64,000 nucleotides of DNA from Oscillospiraceae bacterium (GCA_015066565.1 SVOB01000001.1:372001-436000), one strand, 5' to 3'; numbered from the stretch's first letter, positions 1-11,286 are shown. A program made the numbers and translations. Notes: generated by a model from the letters alone, not told the origin.

Positions 1-30
1 TTCCCGAGAACTACAGGCTCGCTCGTATAA
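1..30 (+). CDS. asnS: Asparaginyl-tRNA synthetase, C-terminal tail only (partial)
   Basis: The first ten codons of the window read FPRTTGSLV followed by a TAA stop at 28-30. Class II asparaginyl-tRNA synthetases end in a motif-3-proximal stretch of the type FPRTPG plus a few residues, so this fits the end of AsnRS. Its position 23 bp upstream of asparagine synthetase asnA supports the call. Only nine residues are visible, so the assignment rests on the short motif and the neighbour. Confidence 0.55.
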   Translation, partial: FPRTTGSLV

Positions 31-53
31 AATAAACAGAAATGAGTGATTAA

Positions 54-1061
54 ATGTCGAAAACTTATATTCCCGACGGTTATTCGCCGTCATTGGGACT
101 CTATGAAACTCAAAAGGCGATTGTTTTAATTAAAAGAATATTCGAGGACGTTTTTTCAGGCGCGCTTAATTTAAGGCGTGTTTCGGCTCCCCTCTTCGTT
201 TCCGAGGAAAGCGGTCTTAACGACAACCTTAACGGTGTTGAAAGACCGGTTGAATTTGACGTGCCCGCAACAGGCGAAAACTCACAGATAGTCCACTCGC
301 TTGCAAAGTGGAAAAGACTTGCCCTTCACACCTACGGCTTTGAAATCGGCAACGGTCTTATTACGGATATGAACGCAATCCGCCGTGACGAAGAGCTCGA
401 CAATCTTCACTCTGTATATGTTGACCAGTGGGACTGGGAAAAGGTTATAAGCGAAAGCGACAGAAACCTTGATTACCTTAAGGAAACGGTTAAAAAGATA
501 GTCAGCGCTATCTGTGACACGCAGAAAACGCTTATGAACATCTACCCCGTTCTTAAATACCCGATTGACCGAAACGTCAGCTTTATTACGAGCCAGGAGC
601 TTGAAGATATGTACCCTTCCCTTACGCCTAAGGAAAGGGAAAACGAATATCTTAAAGAGCATAAAACAGCGTTTATTATGCAGATAGGCAAGGTATTGAA
701 AAGCGGTCAGATTCACGACGGAAGAGCCCCCGACTATGATGACTGGGACTTAAACGGAGATATTATGATTTATAACGAGGTTTTAGGTCAGGCGTTTGAG
801 ATTTCGTCAATGGGAATCCGTGTTTCGCCCGAAAGCCTTTCAAGGCAGCTTAAAATCAGAGGTAAAGAGGAATACGCTTCTCTTCCGTTCCATAAAATGC
901 TTTTAAACGGCGAGCTTCCCTATACTATCGGCGGAGGAATCGGTCAGTCAAGGCTTTGTATGCTGTTTTTAAACAAGGCTCATATCGGCGAGGTTCAGTC
1001 GTCGGTCTGGGATAAGGAAACTCTTGAAACGTGTCGGGAAGCGGGCGTTTCGCTTCTTTAA
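54..1061 (+). CDS. asnA: Aspartate--ammonia ligase (asparagine synthetase A)
   Basis: Makes asparagine from aspartate, ammonia and ATP in the cytoplasm. The 335-residue length is typical of AsnA, which is a class II aminoacyl-tRNA-synthetase-like fold. Family hallmarks are visible: the N-terminal ETQKAI helix, the LNGVERPVEFD segment near residues 60-70, the FEIGNGLITDMNAIRRDEELDN region near 95-115 and the C-terminal GGGIGQSRLCML motif near 290-302 (motif 3, ATP binding). It follows a probable asnS tail by 23 bp, so tRNA charging and asparagine supply are likely co-transcribed. The ribosome binding site is weak (GAGTGAT just upstream). A hairpin at 1074-1110 probably ends the transcript. Confidence 0.97.
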   Translation: MSKTYIPDGYSPSLGLYETQKAIVLIKRIFEDVFSGALNLRRVSAPLFVSEESGLNDNLNGVERPVEFDVPATGENSQIVHSLAKWKRLALHTYGFEIGNGLITDMNAIRRDEELDNLHSVYVDQWDWEKVISESDRNLDYLKETVKKIVSAICDTQKTLMNIYPVLKYPIDRNVSFITSQELEDMYPSLTPKERENEYLKEHKTAFIMQIGKVLKSGQIHDGRAPDYDDWDLNGDIMIYNEVLGQAFEISSMGIRVSPESLSRQLKIRGKEEYASLPFHKMLLNGELPYTIGGGIGQSRLCMLFLNKAHIGEVQSSVWDKETLETCREAGVSLL

Positions 1062-1073
1062 TCAGCTAAGAAT

Positions 1074-1110
1074 AAACGGTCGGCAGCTCACAACAGGCAG
1101 CCGACCGTTT
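1074..1110 (+). terminator. Hairpin after asnA
   Basis: An 11-bp perfect inverted repeat (AAACGGTCGGC at 1074-1084, GCCGACCGTTT at 1100-1110) starts 12 bp after the asnA stop. The T-tract is poor (TTTAAGGTTTT), so this is a weak or imperfect intrinsic terminator. Confidence 0.6.
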
Positions 1111-1180
1111 AAGGTTTTAAAAATGACCAAAAAAGTGATTTTTTGACCCGCTTATTTGGTAATGTTTTTTTTAAATTCAA

Positions 1181-1209
1181 TTTACTTTTTATTTAAAAAG
1201 TAATAGAAT
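1181..1209 (+). promoter_or_regulatory. Promoter of the atp operon, with a dyad in the spacer
   Basis: A -35 box TTTACT (1181-1186), a 17-bp spacer and a -10 box TAGAAT (1204-1209) precede the first atp gene. The spacer holds a 9-bp perfect inverted repeat (TTACTTTTT at 1182-1190, AAAAAGTAA at 1195-1203) that could be an operator. The ribosome binding site AAGGAG sits at 1225-1230, 8 bp before the ATG at 1239. This is a sequence-based prediction. Confidence 0.6.
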
Positions 1210-1238
1210 GTAGATATTAAATTTAAGGAGAAAATCCT

Positions 1239-1529
1239 ATGAAATACCTGTTTGTTATATTCGGTATTACGGTCGGTCTTATTCAGTTATTCTTACTTAA
1301 AAAAACCGCTGATTCGCTTACCGCAGGGAAAAAGGATTTTCTTCTTTTTGTTCTTATTAAGCTGGTTATTTATGCCGGCGCAATAAGTCTTTTACTTTTA
1401 TTATTCCGTGAATTCATTCTGTTCGCAGGCATAGGTCTTGCGGCAGGAATGATTTCGGGGGCGTTTATAAACTTCTTTATAACGCTTCAAAAGGGAAAAA
1501 ACAATGATAAGGGAGATGATGCTCCTTGA
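1239..1529 (+). CDS. ATP synthase subunit I-like small membrane protein
   Basis: A 96-residue protein with about three hydrophobic helices (roughly residues 3-20, 35-56 and 60-82) and a charged C-terminus. It is the first gene of the F-type ATP synthase operon, where AtpI/AtpZ-type accessory proteins usually lie. Family knowledge suggests a role in c-ring assembly or Mg2+ supply, but sequence conservation is low and I assign it by position and topology. Its TGA stop overlaps the TTG start of atpB (TTGA). A clear AAGGAG site precedes the ATG. Confidence 0.65.
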   Translation: MKYLFVIFGITVGLIQLFLLKKTADSLTAGKKDFLLFVLIKLVIYAGAISLLLLLFREFILFAGIGLAAGMISGAFINFFITLQKGKNNDKGDDAP

Positions 1530-2416
1530 GCACGGCAAGTATAATAAAGCTTATAGTTTCAGCCGTTGCAGCTGTCGGATTCTTTATTGCAAAAAACTAT
1601 GTCAAGCATAAACCGGACGACAGCATTGAACCAAAAAAGAAGAAAAAACTCAACAGGCTGTTTTTCTTTGGACTTGTTTTATCGGTATGGTATTTTATTG
1701 CATGCGTAATCAATGAAATATCAGGCGGTCCGAACGGAATTCATGTGGAATTCGACCTGTTCTCAAATCGGGTAAGCTTATTCGGCTTTTCCGTTTCGCA
1801 GACGACAGTCACAACCTGGTGTATTGTGGCAGTTATCACACTGCTTTCACTTATTTTCAGGTTGTTTGTTTTCCCGAAGTTCAAGGACATTCCGAAGGGC
1901 ATACAGAATGTTGTTGAAATTATGGTAGAGGCTGCAGACAATTTTACTTCTTCGCAAACCCACAATCTATCCCCTGTTCTCGGCGAATATATTTTTTCAC
2001 TTGCGCTTATGATTGTCGGTTGCGCCGCAGTTGAGCTGTTCTCGGTGCGTCCGCCGACATCAGACCTTATTTTTACTTTTTCGTTAGGTCTTGTTACATT
2101 TATTCTTATTAACTATTTCGGAATAAAAAAGAAAGGTTTCGGCGGAAGGATAAAGGCTCTTGCCTCGCCTAACCCGATTATTATGCCGATGAAGATTCTC
2201 AGCGACATTGCAGTTCCCGTATCGCTTGCCTGCCGACTTTTCGGTAATATGCTCGGCGGTATGATAGTAATGGATTTGTTAAAAACATCTCTCGGCGGAT
2301 ATGCAGTCGGTATGACCTCACTTGCGGGTTTGTATTTCAATCTGTTCCACCCGCTAATACAGGCTTATATTTTCATTGTATTAACATTAACTTTTATAAA
2401 CGAAGCTACTGAATAA
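1526..2416 (+). CDS. atpB: ATP synthase Fo subunit a
   Basis: The membrane stator subunit that carries ions to and from the c-ring. The 296-residue protein has about six membrane segments. The segment PVSLACRLFGNMLGG near residue 230 contains the essential arginine (equivalent to E. coli aArg210), and FNLFHPLIQAYIF near 270 is the conserved last helix. The N-terminus is longer than usual, with a basic KKKKK stretch near residue 38 after the first hydrophobic helix. The start is a TTG that overlaps the stop of the preceding gene, with GGGAG upstream, so translation is probably coupled. It is followed 15 bp later by atpE. Confidence 0.95.
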   Translation: MSTASIIKLIVSAVAAVGFFIAKNYVKHKPDDSIEPKKKKKLNRLFFFGLVLSVWYFIACVINEISGGPNGIHVEFDLFSNRVSLFGFSVSQTTVTTWCIVAVITLLSLIFRLFVFPKFKDIPKGIQNVVEIMVEAADNFTSSQTHNLSPVLGEYIFSLALMIVGCAAVELFSVRPPTSDLIFTFSLGLVTFILINYFGIKKKGFGGRIKALASPNPIIMPMKILSDIAVPVSLACRLFGNMLGGMIVMDLLKTSLGGYAVGMTSLAGLYFNLFHPLIQAYIFIVLTLTFINEATE

Positions 2417-2431
2417 AACGGAGGTATATTT

Positions 2432-2644
2432 ATGAACGCAATCGCAGCAGCACTCGCACTTCTTCCTGCACTGGGCGCAGGCCTCGGCATGGGACTTGCA
2501 ACCGCAAAAGCCGTTGAAGCAACAGCACGTCAGCCTGAAGCATCAGGTAAAATCAATGCAATTCTTCTGCTTGGTCTTGCTCTTGCCGAATCAACCGCTA
2601 TTTACGGCTTTGTTATAGCGCTTATTCTTCAGTCAAAGGTCTGA
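2432..2644 (+). CDS. atpE: ATP synthase Fo subunit c
   Basis: A 70-residue two-helix hairpin that forms the rotary ring. Helix 1 carries a glycine-rich stretch (residues 15-21), the polar loop is ARQPEA (32-37) and helix 2 holds the ion-binding carboxylate E53 in the sequence AESTAIY. The E-S-T-x-x-Y pattern (E53, S54, T55, Y58) is the helix-2 part of the signature known from Na+-driven rings such as Ilyobacter tartaricus. However, the helix-1 position occupied there by Gln32 is Met20 here, so the coupling ion is uncertain. A GGAGG-type site precedes the ATG. Confidence 0.96.
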   Translation: MNAIAAALALLPALGAGLGMGLATAKAVEATARQPEASGKINAILLLGLALAESTAIYGFVIALILQSKV

Positions 2645-2656
2645 TAAGGAGATATT

Positions 2657-3154
2657 ATGGAAGGTTTAGATGTTTCAAAGCTCCCTATTGATTTGCTGCT
2701 TAATATTCTCAATATTATTCTTCTTTTCGTTATTACAAGATTTCTTGTATATAAGCCTGTTAAGAAATTTTTACAGGAGAGAAAGGATAAAATTGAAGCT
2801 CAGAAGCAGGAAGCTGCCGACAAATTAAAGGAAGCTGAAGATATTAAGGCTCAATATTCCTCTCTTATTGCCGAGGCTGAAACTAACGCAAGACAAGCCG
2901 TACTTAACGGTGAAGCAGAAGCCAGAAAGCAGGCGACGGAAATAATCGACAGGGCTAACAGAGAAGCCGAAGATATTAAAAAGACCGCTTCGCTTGAAGC
3001 TCAGAAGGAAAAAGAAGCGACGCTCGGCTCTATGAAGAACGACGTTGCGGCTCTTGCCGTTTCAATTTCGGAAAAAATCCTTTCAAGAGAGATTACCGAC
3101 AAGGACAACGAGAGAATTGTCGAGAGCTTTTTAAATAGCGGTGATAACGAATGA
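2657..3154 (+). CDS. atpF: ATP synthase Fo subunit b
   Basis: The peripheral stalk subunit, 165 residues, a normal length. One N-terminal membrane helix (about residues 12-30, NILNIILLFVITRFLVYKPV) is followed by a long Lys/Glu/Ala-rich coiled coil that dimerises and reaches up to F1. The C-terminal segment ISEKILSREI matches the region that binds delta in other species. The gene ends with a 4-bp overlap with atpH (ATGA). Because b is of normal length, it does not carry the N-terminal domain that atpH lacks. Confidence 0.95.
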   Translation: MEGLDVSKLPIDLLLNILNIILLFVITRFLVYKPVKKFLQERKDKIEAQKQEAADKLKEAEDIKAQYSSLIAEAETNARQAVLNGEAEARKQATEIIDRANREAEDIKKTASLEAQKEKEATLGSMKNDVAALAVSISEKILSREITDKDNERIVESFLNSGDNE

Positions 3155-3369
3155 AAAAGGCTGTAATCACCGTTTGTGAGAGTATGTCCGAAAACACATA
3201 TTCCACGCTTTTAAACGGTATAAAAAAGAAATTCGGTGAGGATATTTCCGTCACAAAACAGGTTGACCCCTCGCTTATAGGCGGGTTTATTCTGACAGTT
3301 GACGGCGTTGTTTACGACAACAGCGTTTCCTCTTTCTTAAATGAAATCAAAAAAGAACTTATTGATTAG
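3151..3369 (+). CDS. atpH: ATP synthase F1 subunit delta, C-terminal domain only
   Basis: Delta/OSCP links the b stalk to the top of the alpha-beta hexamer. This protein has only 72 residues, against about 175-185 in the family. What is present matches the C-terminal domain: the motif VDPSLIGGFILTVDGVVYD (residues 38-56) is the family's best conserved stretch. The N-terminal six-helix domain, which binds the alpha N-termini in E. coli, is missing. The preceding atpF is intact and overlaps by 4 bp, so there is no upstream sequence that a frameshift could have cut off. It lies 10 bp before atpA, as delta genes do. Confidence 0.85.
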   Translation: MKKAVITVCESMSENTYSTLLNGIKKKFGEDISVTKQVDPSLIGGFILTVDGVVYDNSVSSFLNEIKKELID

Positions 3370-3379
3370 AGGATAGACA

Positions 3380-4875
3380 ATGAATAATAATTTAACCGAA
3401 AACATAAGTTCATATCTTAAAAGAATAATCGACGAATACGAGGTTAAGCCTATCTCCTACAGATACGGCTCGGTTGAAAAATTAGGCGACGGCGTTGTGC
3501 GCGTCGCTAATCTTCCCGACTGCTGTTACGGAGAGCTGCTTGAATTTGAAAGCGGCGCTTACGGAATGGTTCTCGACCTCGAAGAAAACCGCGTCGGCGC
3601 TGTTTTGCTTGAAAAATCAAACCTTGTAAGAGTCGGCGAAACGGTTAAGGGTACGGGAAGAGTTGTACGTGTACCCGTCGGCGACTGCTGTCTTGGAAGA
3701 GTTCTTGACCCAATCGGAAGAACCTTTGACGGCGAAGAGTTAAAAGCTTCGGAATACTACCCCGTTGAAAGACCCGCACCAAAGCTCATTGACAGACGTC
3801 CCGTTGACACTCCCCTTCAGACAGGTTTTATTTCAATCGACAGTATGATTCCTATCGGCAGAGGTCAGCGAGAGCTTATTATCGGCGACAGACAGACGGG
3901 TAAAACCTCGATAGGCATTGACACTATTATTAACCAGAAGGGACAGAACGTAATCTGTATCTACTGCGCCATAGGTCAGAAGGCTTCAACCGTTGCGGGC
4001 GTTATAAAAACGCTTCGTGATAACGACGCTATGGACTATTCCATAGTCGTGTCCGCAACAGCGGCTGACAGCCCGGCTATGCAATATTTAGCTCCGTATT
4101 CAGCCTGCGCAATAGGCGAATATTTTATGGAACACGGAAAAGACGTTCTTATAGTCTATGACGACCTTTCAAAGCACGCTATCGCTTACAGAACAATGTC
4201 GCTTCTGCTTCACAGACCACCCGGACGCGAAGCTTATCCGGGCGACGTATTCTACCTTCACTCAAGGCTTCTTGAAAGAGCAGCCTGCCTTTCTAAAGAA
4301 AAGGGTGGCGGTACGCTTACAGCTTTACCGATAATCGAAACTATGGGCGGAAATATTTCAGCGTATATTCCGACTAACGTTATTTCAATAACGGACGGTC
4401 AGATTTACCTTGAAAGCGAGCTTTTCCACAGCGGTGTAAGACCTGCGGTAAACACGGGCCTTTCGGTTTCGCGTGTCGGAAGAAGCGCACAGAGAGAGGC
4501 TATGAAAAAGGTTTCGGGTTCTCTTCGCATTGAGCTTGCGCAATACCGTGAAATGGCTGTATTCGCCCGTTTCGGCGCCGATATTGACGACACGACAAAG
4601 GCTTTGCTTGAACGCGGCGAACATCTTACCGCCCTGTTTAATCAGGGAAGACTTGACACCTATTCATTAAGCGAAATGGTTATTATGCTTTACGCATTTA
4701 ATAAAAAGGCTTTTGCCGGCGTTGAAAACAGTCAGCTTGACGAAAAGAGTCACGAATTATATGAGTTTGTTAAGAAAAACTATCCTGCGGCAGTAAAAAA
4801 TATTGAAACGACCTATGACCTTGACGACTCAACAAAGGAAACGCTCAAAAAGGCCATTAAAGAGTGGGTGGCGCT

Positions 4876-4879
<4 letters not shown>
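3380..4879 (+). CDS. atpA: ATP synthase F1 subunit alpha
   Basis: The non-catalytic nucleotide-binding subunit of the F1 head, 499 residues, close to the usual 500-510. The Walker A motif GDRQTGKT is at residues 169-176 and the signature PGREAYPGDVFYLHSRLLER lies near 280-300. The N-terminal amphipathic helix (ENISSYLKRIIDEYE), which in other species docks on the N-terminal domain of delta, is retained although that domain is absent here. The gene ends with an overlap (GTGA) with the proposed atpG start. Confidence 0.98.
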
Positions 4880-7577
<2,698 letters not shown>

Positions 7578-7595
7578 ATAAAAAACATTAAAAAA

Positions 7596-7633
7596 ACAGC
7601 GGATAAGACAAGTTCTTATCCGCTGTAATTTTT
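7596..7633. terminator. Bidirectional terminator between atpC and galT
   Basis: A perfect 13-bp stem (ACAGCGGATAAGA at 7596-7608, TCTTATCCGCTGT at 7614-7626) with a 5-nt loop is followed by AATTTTTTT on the plus strand and preceded by an A-rich tract that gives T residues on the minus strand. It serves both convergent operons. Confidence 0.92.
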
Positions 7634-7638
7634 TTATT

Positions 7639-9126
7639 TTAAACCTGTGCAATAAATTTAAGGAACTGCTCTTTTCCCTTTTCGTTTCGGTCAAACACAC
7701 CGCACTGACCGAGGATAGCCGTAAAGATAATTCCGATTTCCTTTTTGAGAATACCGTCGCAGTTTTCTTCGGTTATTTCATATTTTTCTTTAAGCATCTT
7801 CGCCCATTCGGCGTGCTTTGAAATCTTCTCGTCGGAAGAAATATCGAGATTATTTACAAGAGCGTTCTTAAGTAACGCCATTTCTTCCTTAAGTCTTGAG
7901 GGAAGAACTGCAAGTCCCATAACCTCAATAAGACCGATATTTTCTTTCTTAATGTGGTGATATTCGCTGTGGGGATGATAGAAGCCCAGAGGACACTCGT
8001 CGGTTGTGATATTATTTCTTAAAACGAGGTCCATTTCAAATTTTCCGTCCCTCATTCTCGCAATCGGAGTTATCGTATTATGAGGTACGCCGTCGGTTTC
8101 GGAATAGATAAAGGCTTCTTTATCCGTGTACTTTCTCCATGAAAGAAGAATTCTATCCGAAAGCTCAACGATAGCCTTTTTATCGGTTCCCTTAAGCCTT
8201 ATAACGCTCATGGGCCACTTGACTATTCCCGCTTCTACATTTTCAAAGCCGTCAAAATGAACCGTAGTTTCAACGGGAGCCTTCGCCATAGCGAATTCGT
8301 AGTTACCGCCCTGGAAATGCTCATGAGTTAAAATCGAGCCGCCGACAATAGGCAGGTCGGCGTTAGAGCCGACAAAGTAATGAGGGAATTTTTCAACGAA
8401 ATCAAGAAGCTTTTCAAACGCTCCCCTGTTAATCGTCATCGGTATATGCTTGCTGTTAAAAACAATACAGTGCTCGTTATAATAAACATAGGGCGAATAC
8501 TGAAGGAAGAAGTCCTCGCCTGCAAGAGAAACGGGAATAATTCTGTGGTTCTGTCTTGCGGGGTGATTAACCCTACCCATATAGCCCTCGTTTTCCTTGC
8601 AAAGCATACACTTGGGGTAAGAGCTTTGTTTCATCGTAAGAGCCGCGGCAATAGCCTTCGGGTCCTTTTCGGGCTTTGAAAGGTTAATTGTGATATCAAT
8701 ATCGCCGTACTCTGTTTCGGTAACCCATTTGATATCGTTTTTAATTCTGTATTCTCTTATGTAATCGCTCTTTCGTGAAATGTGATAATAATAATCGGTA
8801 GCTTCTTTCGGTGAAACAGCATACTTTTCATTGAATTTCTTAATCACATCTGACGGGCGGGGCGTTAAAAGACCCATAATCTTAGTGTCAAAAAGGTCAC
8901 GGTAAACAACGCTGTCCTCGCAAAGTCCGTTTTCAACGGCATAGGAAAGTATAGCCGAAAGTATTTCTTCAAGCGAAGCGTTTTCAACCGCTCCGACCTC
9001 TTCAAAGGTATCAAGATTTAACGCCTGGCAAATCTGGTTAATAATGAAAATTCTGTCCACTTTTTCAATAAGAGAATTTTTTTCGGCATAATCTGCCAGG
9101 GCGGAAATAGCCTGAAAAATGTTCAT
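7639..9126 (-). CDS. galT: UDP-glucose--hexose-1-phosphate uridylyltransferase, class II
   Basis: The Leloir pathway enzyme that exchanges galactose-1-phosphate and UDP-glucose. At 495 residues it belongs to the longer class II GalT family of Bacillota (the class I enzyme is about 350). Family segments include KYAVSPKEATDYYYHISRKSDYI near 105-130, CMLCKENEGYMGRVNHPARQ near 180-200 and the motif GGSILTHEHFQGG near 270, which takes the place of the class I HPH active site. It is read away from a GPH-family sugar symporter with its own promoter at 9156-9184; galK and galE are not in the window. GGAGGG lies just before the ATG. Confidence 0.95.
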   Translation of the reverse strand: MNIFQAISALADYAEKNSLIEKVDRIFIINQICQALNLDTFEEVGAVENASLEEILSAILSYAVENGLCEDSVVYRDLFDTKIMGLLTPRPSDVIKKFNEKYAVSPKEATDYYYHISRKSDYIREYRIKNDIKWVTETEYGDIDITINLSKPEKDPKAIAAALTMKQSSYPKCMLCKENEGYMGRVNHPARQNHRIIPVSLAGEDFFLQYSPYVYYNEHCIVFNSKHIPMTINRGAFEKLLDFVEKFPHYFVGSNADLPIVGGSILTHEHFQGGNYEFAMAKAPVETTVHFDGFENVEAGIVKWPMSVIRLKGTDKKAIVELSDRILLSWRKYTDKEAFIYSETDGVPHNTITPIARMRDGKFEMDLVLRNNITTDECPLGFYHPHSEYHHIKKENIGLIEVMGLAVLPSRLKEEMALLKNALVNNLDISSDEKISKHAEWAKMLKEKYEITEENCDGILKKEIGIIFTAILGQCGVFDRNEKGKEQFLKFIAQV

Positions 9127-9155
9127 AAAGACCCTCCAAAAAACATATTGAATAT

Positions 9156-9184
9156 ATTATACTACATTTCTTTTTTCGTGTCCA
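9156..9184 (-). promoter_or_regulatory. galT promoter
   Basis: On the minus strand: -35 TGGACA (9179-9184), a 17-bp spacer and -10 TATAAT (9156-9161), followed by GGAGGG and the galT ATG. Between this promoter and the divergent one lies an imperfect inverted repeat (GGATTA at 9203-9208, TAATCC at 9231-9236) that could bind a regulator; this last point is speculative. Confidence 0.7.
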
Positions 9185-9268
9185 TAAGATAAAAGTCGTG
9201 TCGGATTATTTATTTTTCCAAATAACAGGCTAATCCTTTGTGTAAAACTCCCAATTTTTTATCAGTGC

Positions 9269-9297
9269 TTGAATAATTTATTTGTATATGGTATAAT
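9269..9297 (+). promoter_or_regulatory. Promoter of the GPH symporter gene
   Basis: -35 TTGAAT (9269-9274), a 17-bp spacer and a perfect -10 TATAAT (9292-9297) with an extended TGG just before it. The distance to the chosen ATG at 9358 leaves a leader of about 55 nt. Confidence 0.8.
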
Positions 9298-9357
9298 TTT
9301 CAGGTACTAAAAATAAGCGACGTCGGGCTTTCCGACGTCATGAAAAGGAAGGTTAAG

Positions 9358-11226
9358 ATGAGTAAAAACAAACAGGCTGAAGCTGCAAGCGCAATAGCTC
9401 ACAACACTTATACTAAAAAAGAGCTTGCGGGTTATCTTACCGGTCTTGCAGGTCAGAACATCATTTACAACATCATTGCCACAGGTCTTGCGTTCTATTT
9501 CCAGAGCGTTATCTTCCTGCCGGCAATCGCCGTTTCCCTTATTTTTGCTCTCGCAAGAGTATGGGACGCTATCAACGACCCGATGATGGGTACTATCGTT
9601 GATAAAACAAGAACTAAATGGGGTAAATGTAAGCCCTATCTTATGTTTGTTCCCGTTGTAATTCTTGTTACAACAATTCTTCCGTTCCTCAACGGAATGT
9701 ATGCTGAGCCGAATAATCTTCACGAAGTTACTCTTCAGGATTCAGCGGCTTATGTTGATTATGTTGACAGCGACCTTACAAAAGAACTTGAATATGACGG
9801 CGTTAAATATCTCTTCGTTCCCGCAGGCGGAACATGGGAGCTTCAGAAGGACGCTGACGGCAGAGTTCTTACAGACGAAGACAATAACATAATCAAGAAT
9901 AAGGTTATGATTTACACCGCTTCCGATAAGGCTCCCGTTACGGATAAGGCTCTTGCGGAAACAGTTCTTCAGGAATTCCAGAGCGAGCTCGGTTTTGAAA
10001 AGAAGACCGGCGGCGCGGCTATCGGCATTATCGCCTGGGCTGCTATTTCCTATGTTCTCTGGGGTATGACCTACACAATCGGCGATATTCCGCTTTGGGG
10101 CGTTACCTCCCTTATGACAGAGGACCAGAACGACCGTGCGAAGATTCTCACCCTTGCCCGTGCAGTTGCAAACGTAGGTATGATAGGCACTCTCTTTACT
10201 ATGATAGCTCCCGCTTTCCAGGGAATGTTTAAGGCAAAGGGTATGGACGAGGCTCATTCGTTACAGGCGGCTTACATAACGCTTTCAGTTGTTATGACCC
10301 TCTTCGCTTCAATACTCTTCCAGTTTGCAGGTCTTTCGGTTAAGGAAAGAGTTTCTTCAAAGAACGAAAAGACTTACACAATCAGAGAGAACTTCAAAAT
10401 TATGTTCGGCAACAAGCCGTTCAGACAGATTCTTATTTCCGGTATTCTCAGAAGCCCCATTCAGCTTCTCGGTATCGTTGCCATGACGCTTATTATGTAC
10501 TATTTCTTCAATAACGACATCGGCAAAACGCTCTTTGTTAACAACGCGCTTAACGTAAATCTTGTTCTTAAAATATTAATTCTTGTTGTCGGTCTGTTCG
10601 GCGGTATGATTGGCTTCCCGCTGTTCGTTCCGAAGCTTATCAACAAGTTTGAAAAGAAAACTCTTTACAACTTCTTCACTCTTGTAGGCGCTATCCCCTT
10701 CGCATTCATTTTCATCTTCTTTATTCTTTCTAAGGGCAATATTCTCACATGGGGCGGAATGATCGTTATGAGCATTCTCTTCTTCATGGCAGGCGCTTCC
10801 ATGGGTTCGCTTAACGTTCTTCAGTCAGTTATGATTGCTGACTGCGTTGACTATGAGGAATACAACAACGGAATTCGTCCTGACGGCGTTTTCTTCTCAG
10901 GTCAGAGCTTCATTACAAAGCTTTCGGCAGGTATCGCTTCTCTTATCTCGGGCGCAGTTTACGCTTTCGTAGGCTTCTCGGATAAGAACGTTGCTCTTCT
11001 TAACAACGCGCTTATTAACGGCGCTGACTTCAAAGTTTATAACGACGGTAAATTTGCCGCGGCTATGTTCTTCCTTATTTCCATCCCGCCGGCAATCGGT
11101 ATGGCTCTTGCTGCTATCCCGACCATCAAGTACGCTCTTACCGATAAAGAGCATACAAGAATCCTTGATGAGCTTGTCGAAAGACGCGCAGCTGCAGCCG
11201 AAGCTAAAGCAGAGACAGAAGAATAA
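9358..11226 (+). CDS. GPH-family Na+/sugar (galactoside-type) symporter with a large loop insert
   Basis: Probably carries a galactoside or related sugar into the cell with a cation. The N-terminal half has the GPH pattern: a first pair of helices, then the NDPMMGTIVDKTRTKWGKCKPY loop near residues 73-95, which matches the melibiose-permease-type motif. The 622 residues exceed the usual 450-500 because about 100 hydrophilic residues (roughly 110-215) are inserted between two membrane helices. The start at 9358 is preferred over 9340 because AAAAGGAAGG lies 5 nt upstream. It is divergent from galT, which suggests a galactose-containing substrate. A strong terminator follows. Confidence 0.88.
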   Translation: MSKNKQAEAASAIAHNTYTKKELAGYLTGLAGQNIIYNIIATGLAFYFQSVIFLPAIAVSLIFALARVWDAINDPMMGTIVDKTRTKWGKCKPYLMFVPVVILVTTILPFLNGMYAEPNNLHEVTLQDSAAYVDYVDSDLTKELEYDGVKYLFVPAGGTWELQKDADGRVLTDEDNNIIKNKVMIYTASDKAPVTDKALAETVLQEFQSELGFEKKTGGAAIGIIAWAAISYVLWGMTYTIGDIPLWGVTSLMTEDQNDRAKILTLARAVANVGMIGTLFTMIAPAFQGMFKAKGMDEAHSLQAAYITLSVVMTLFASILFQFAGLSVKERVSSKNEKTYTIRENFKIMFGNKPFRQILISGILRSPIQLLGIVAMTLIMYYFFNNDIGKTLFVNNALNVNLVLKILILVVGLFGGMIGFPLFVPKLINKFEKKTLYNFFTLVGAIPFAFIFIFFILSKGNILTWGGMIVMSILFFMAGASMGSLNVLQSVMIADCVDYEEYNNGIRPDGVFFSGQSFITKLSAGIASLISGAVYAFVGFSDKNVALLNNALINGADFKVYNDGKFAAAMFFLISIPPAIGMALAAIPTIKYALTDKEHTRILDELVERRAAAAEAKAETEE

Positions 11227-11243
11227 TCTTCATAATAAAGAAA

Positions 11244-11276
11244 CCCCCGATTCGTTTGAATCGGGGGAATTTTTTA
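11244..11276 (+). terminator. Intrinsic terminator after the GPH symporter
   Basis: A perfect 10-bp GC-rich stem (CCCCCGATTC at 11244-11253, GAATCGGGGG at 11258-11267) with a GTTT loop, followed by AATTTTTTATT. Confidence 0.93.
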
Positions 11277-11286
11277 TTGTCTTTTT

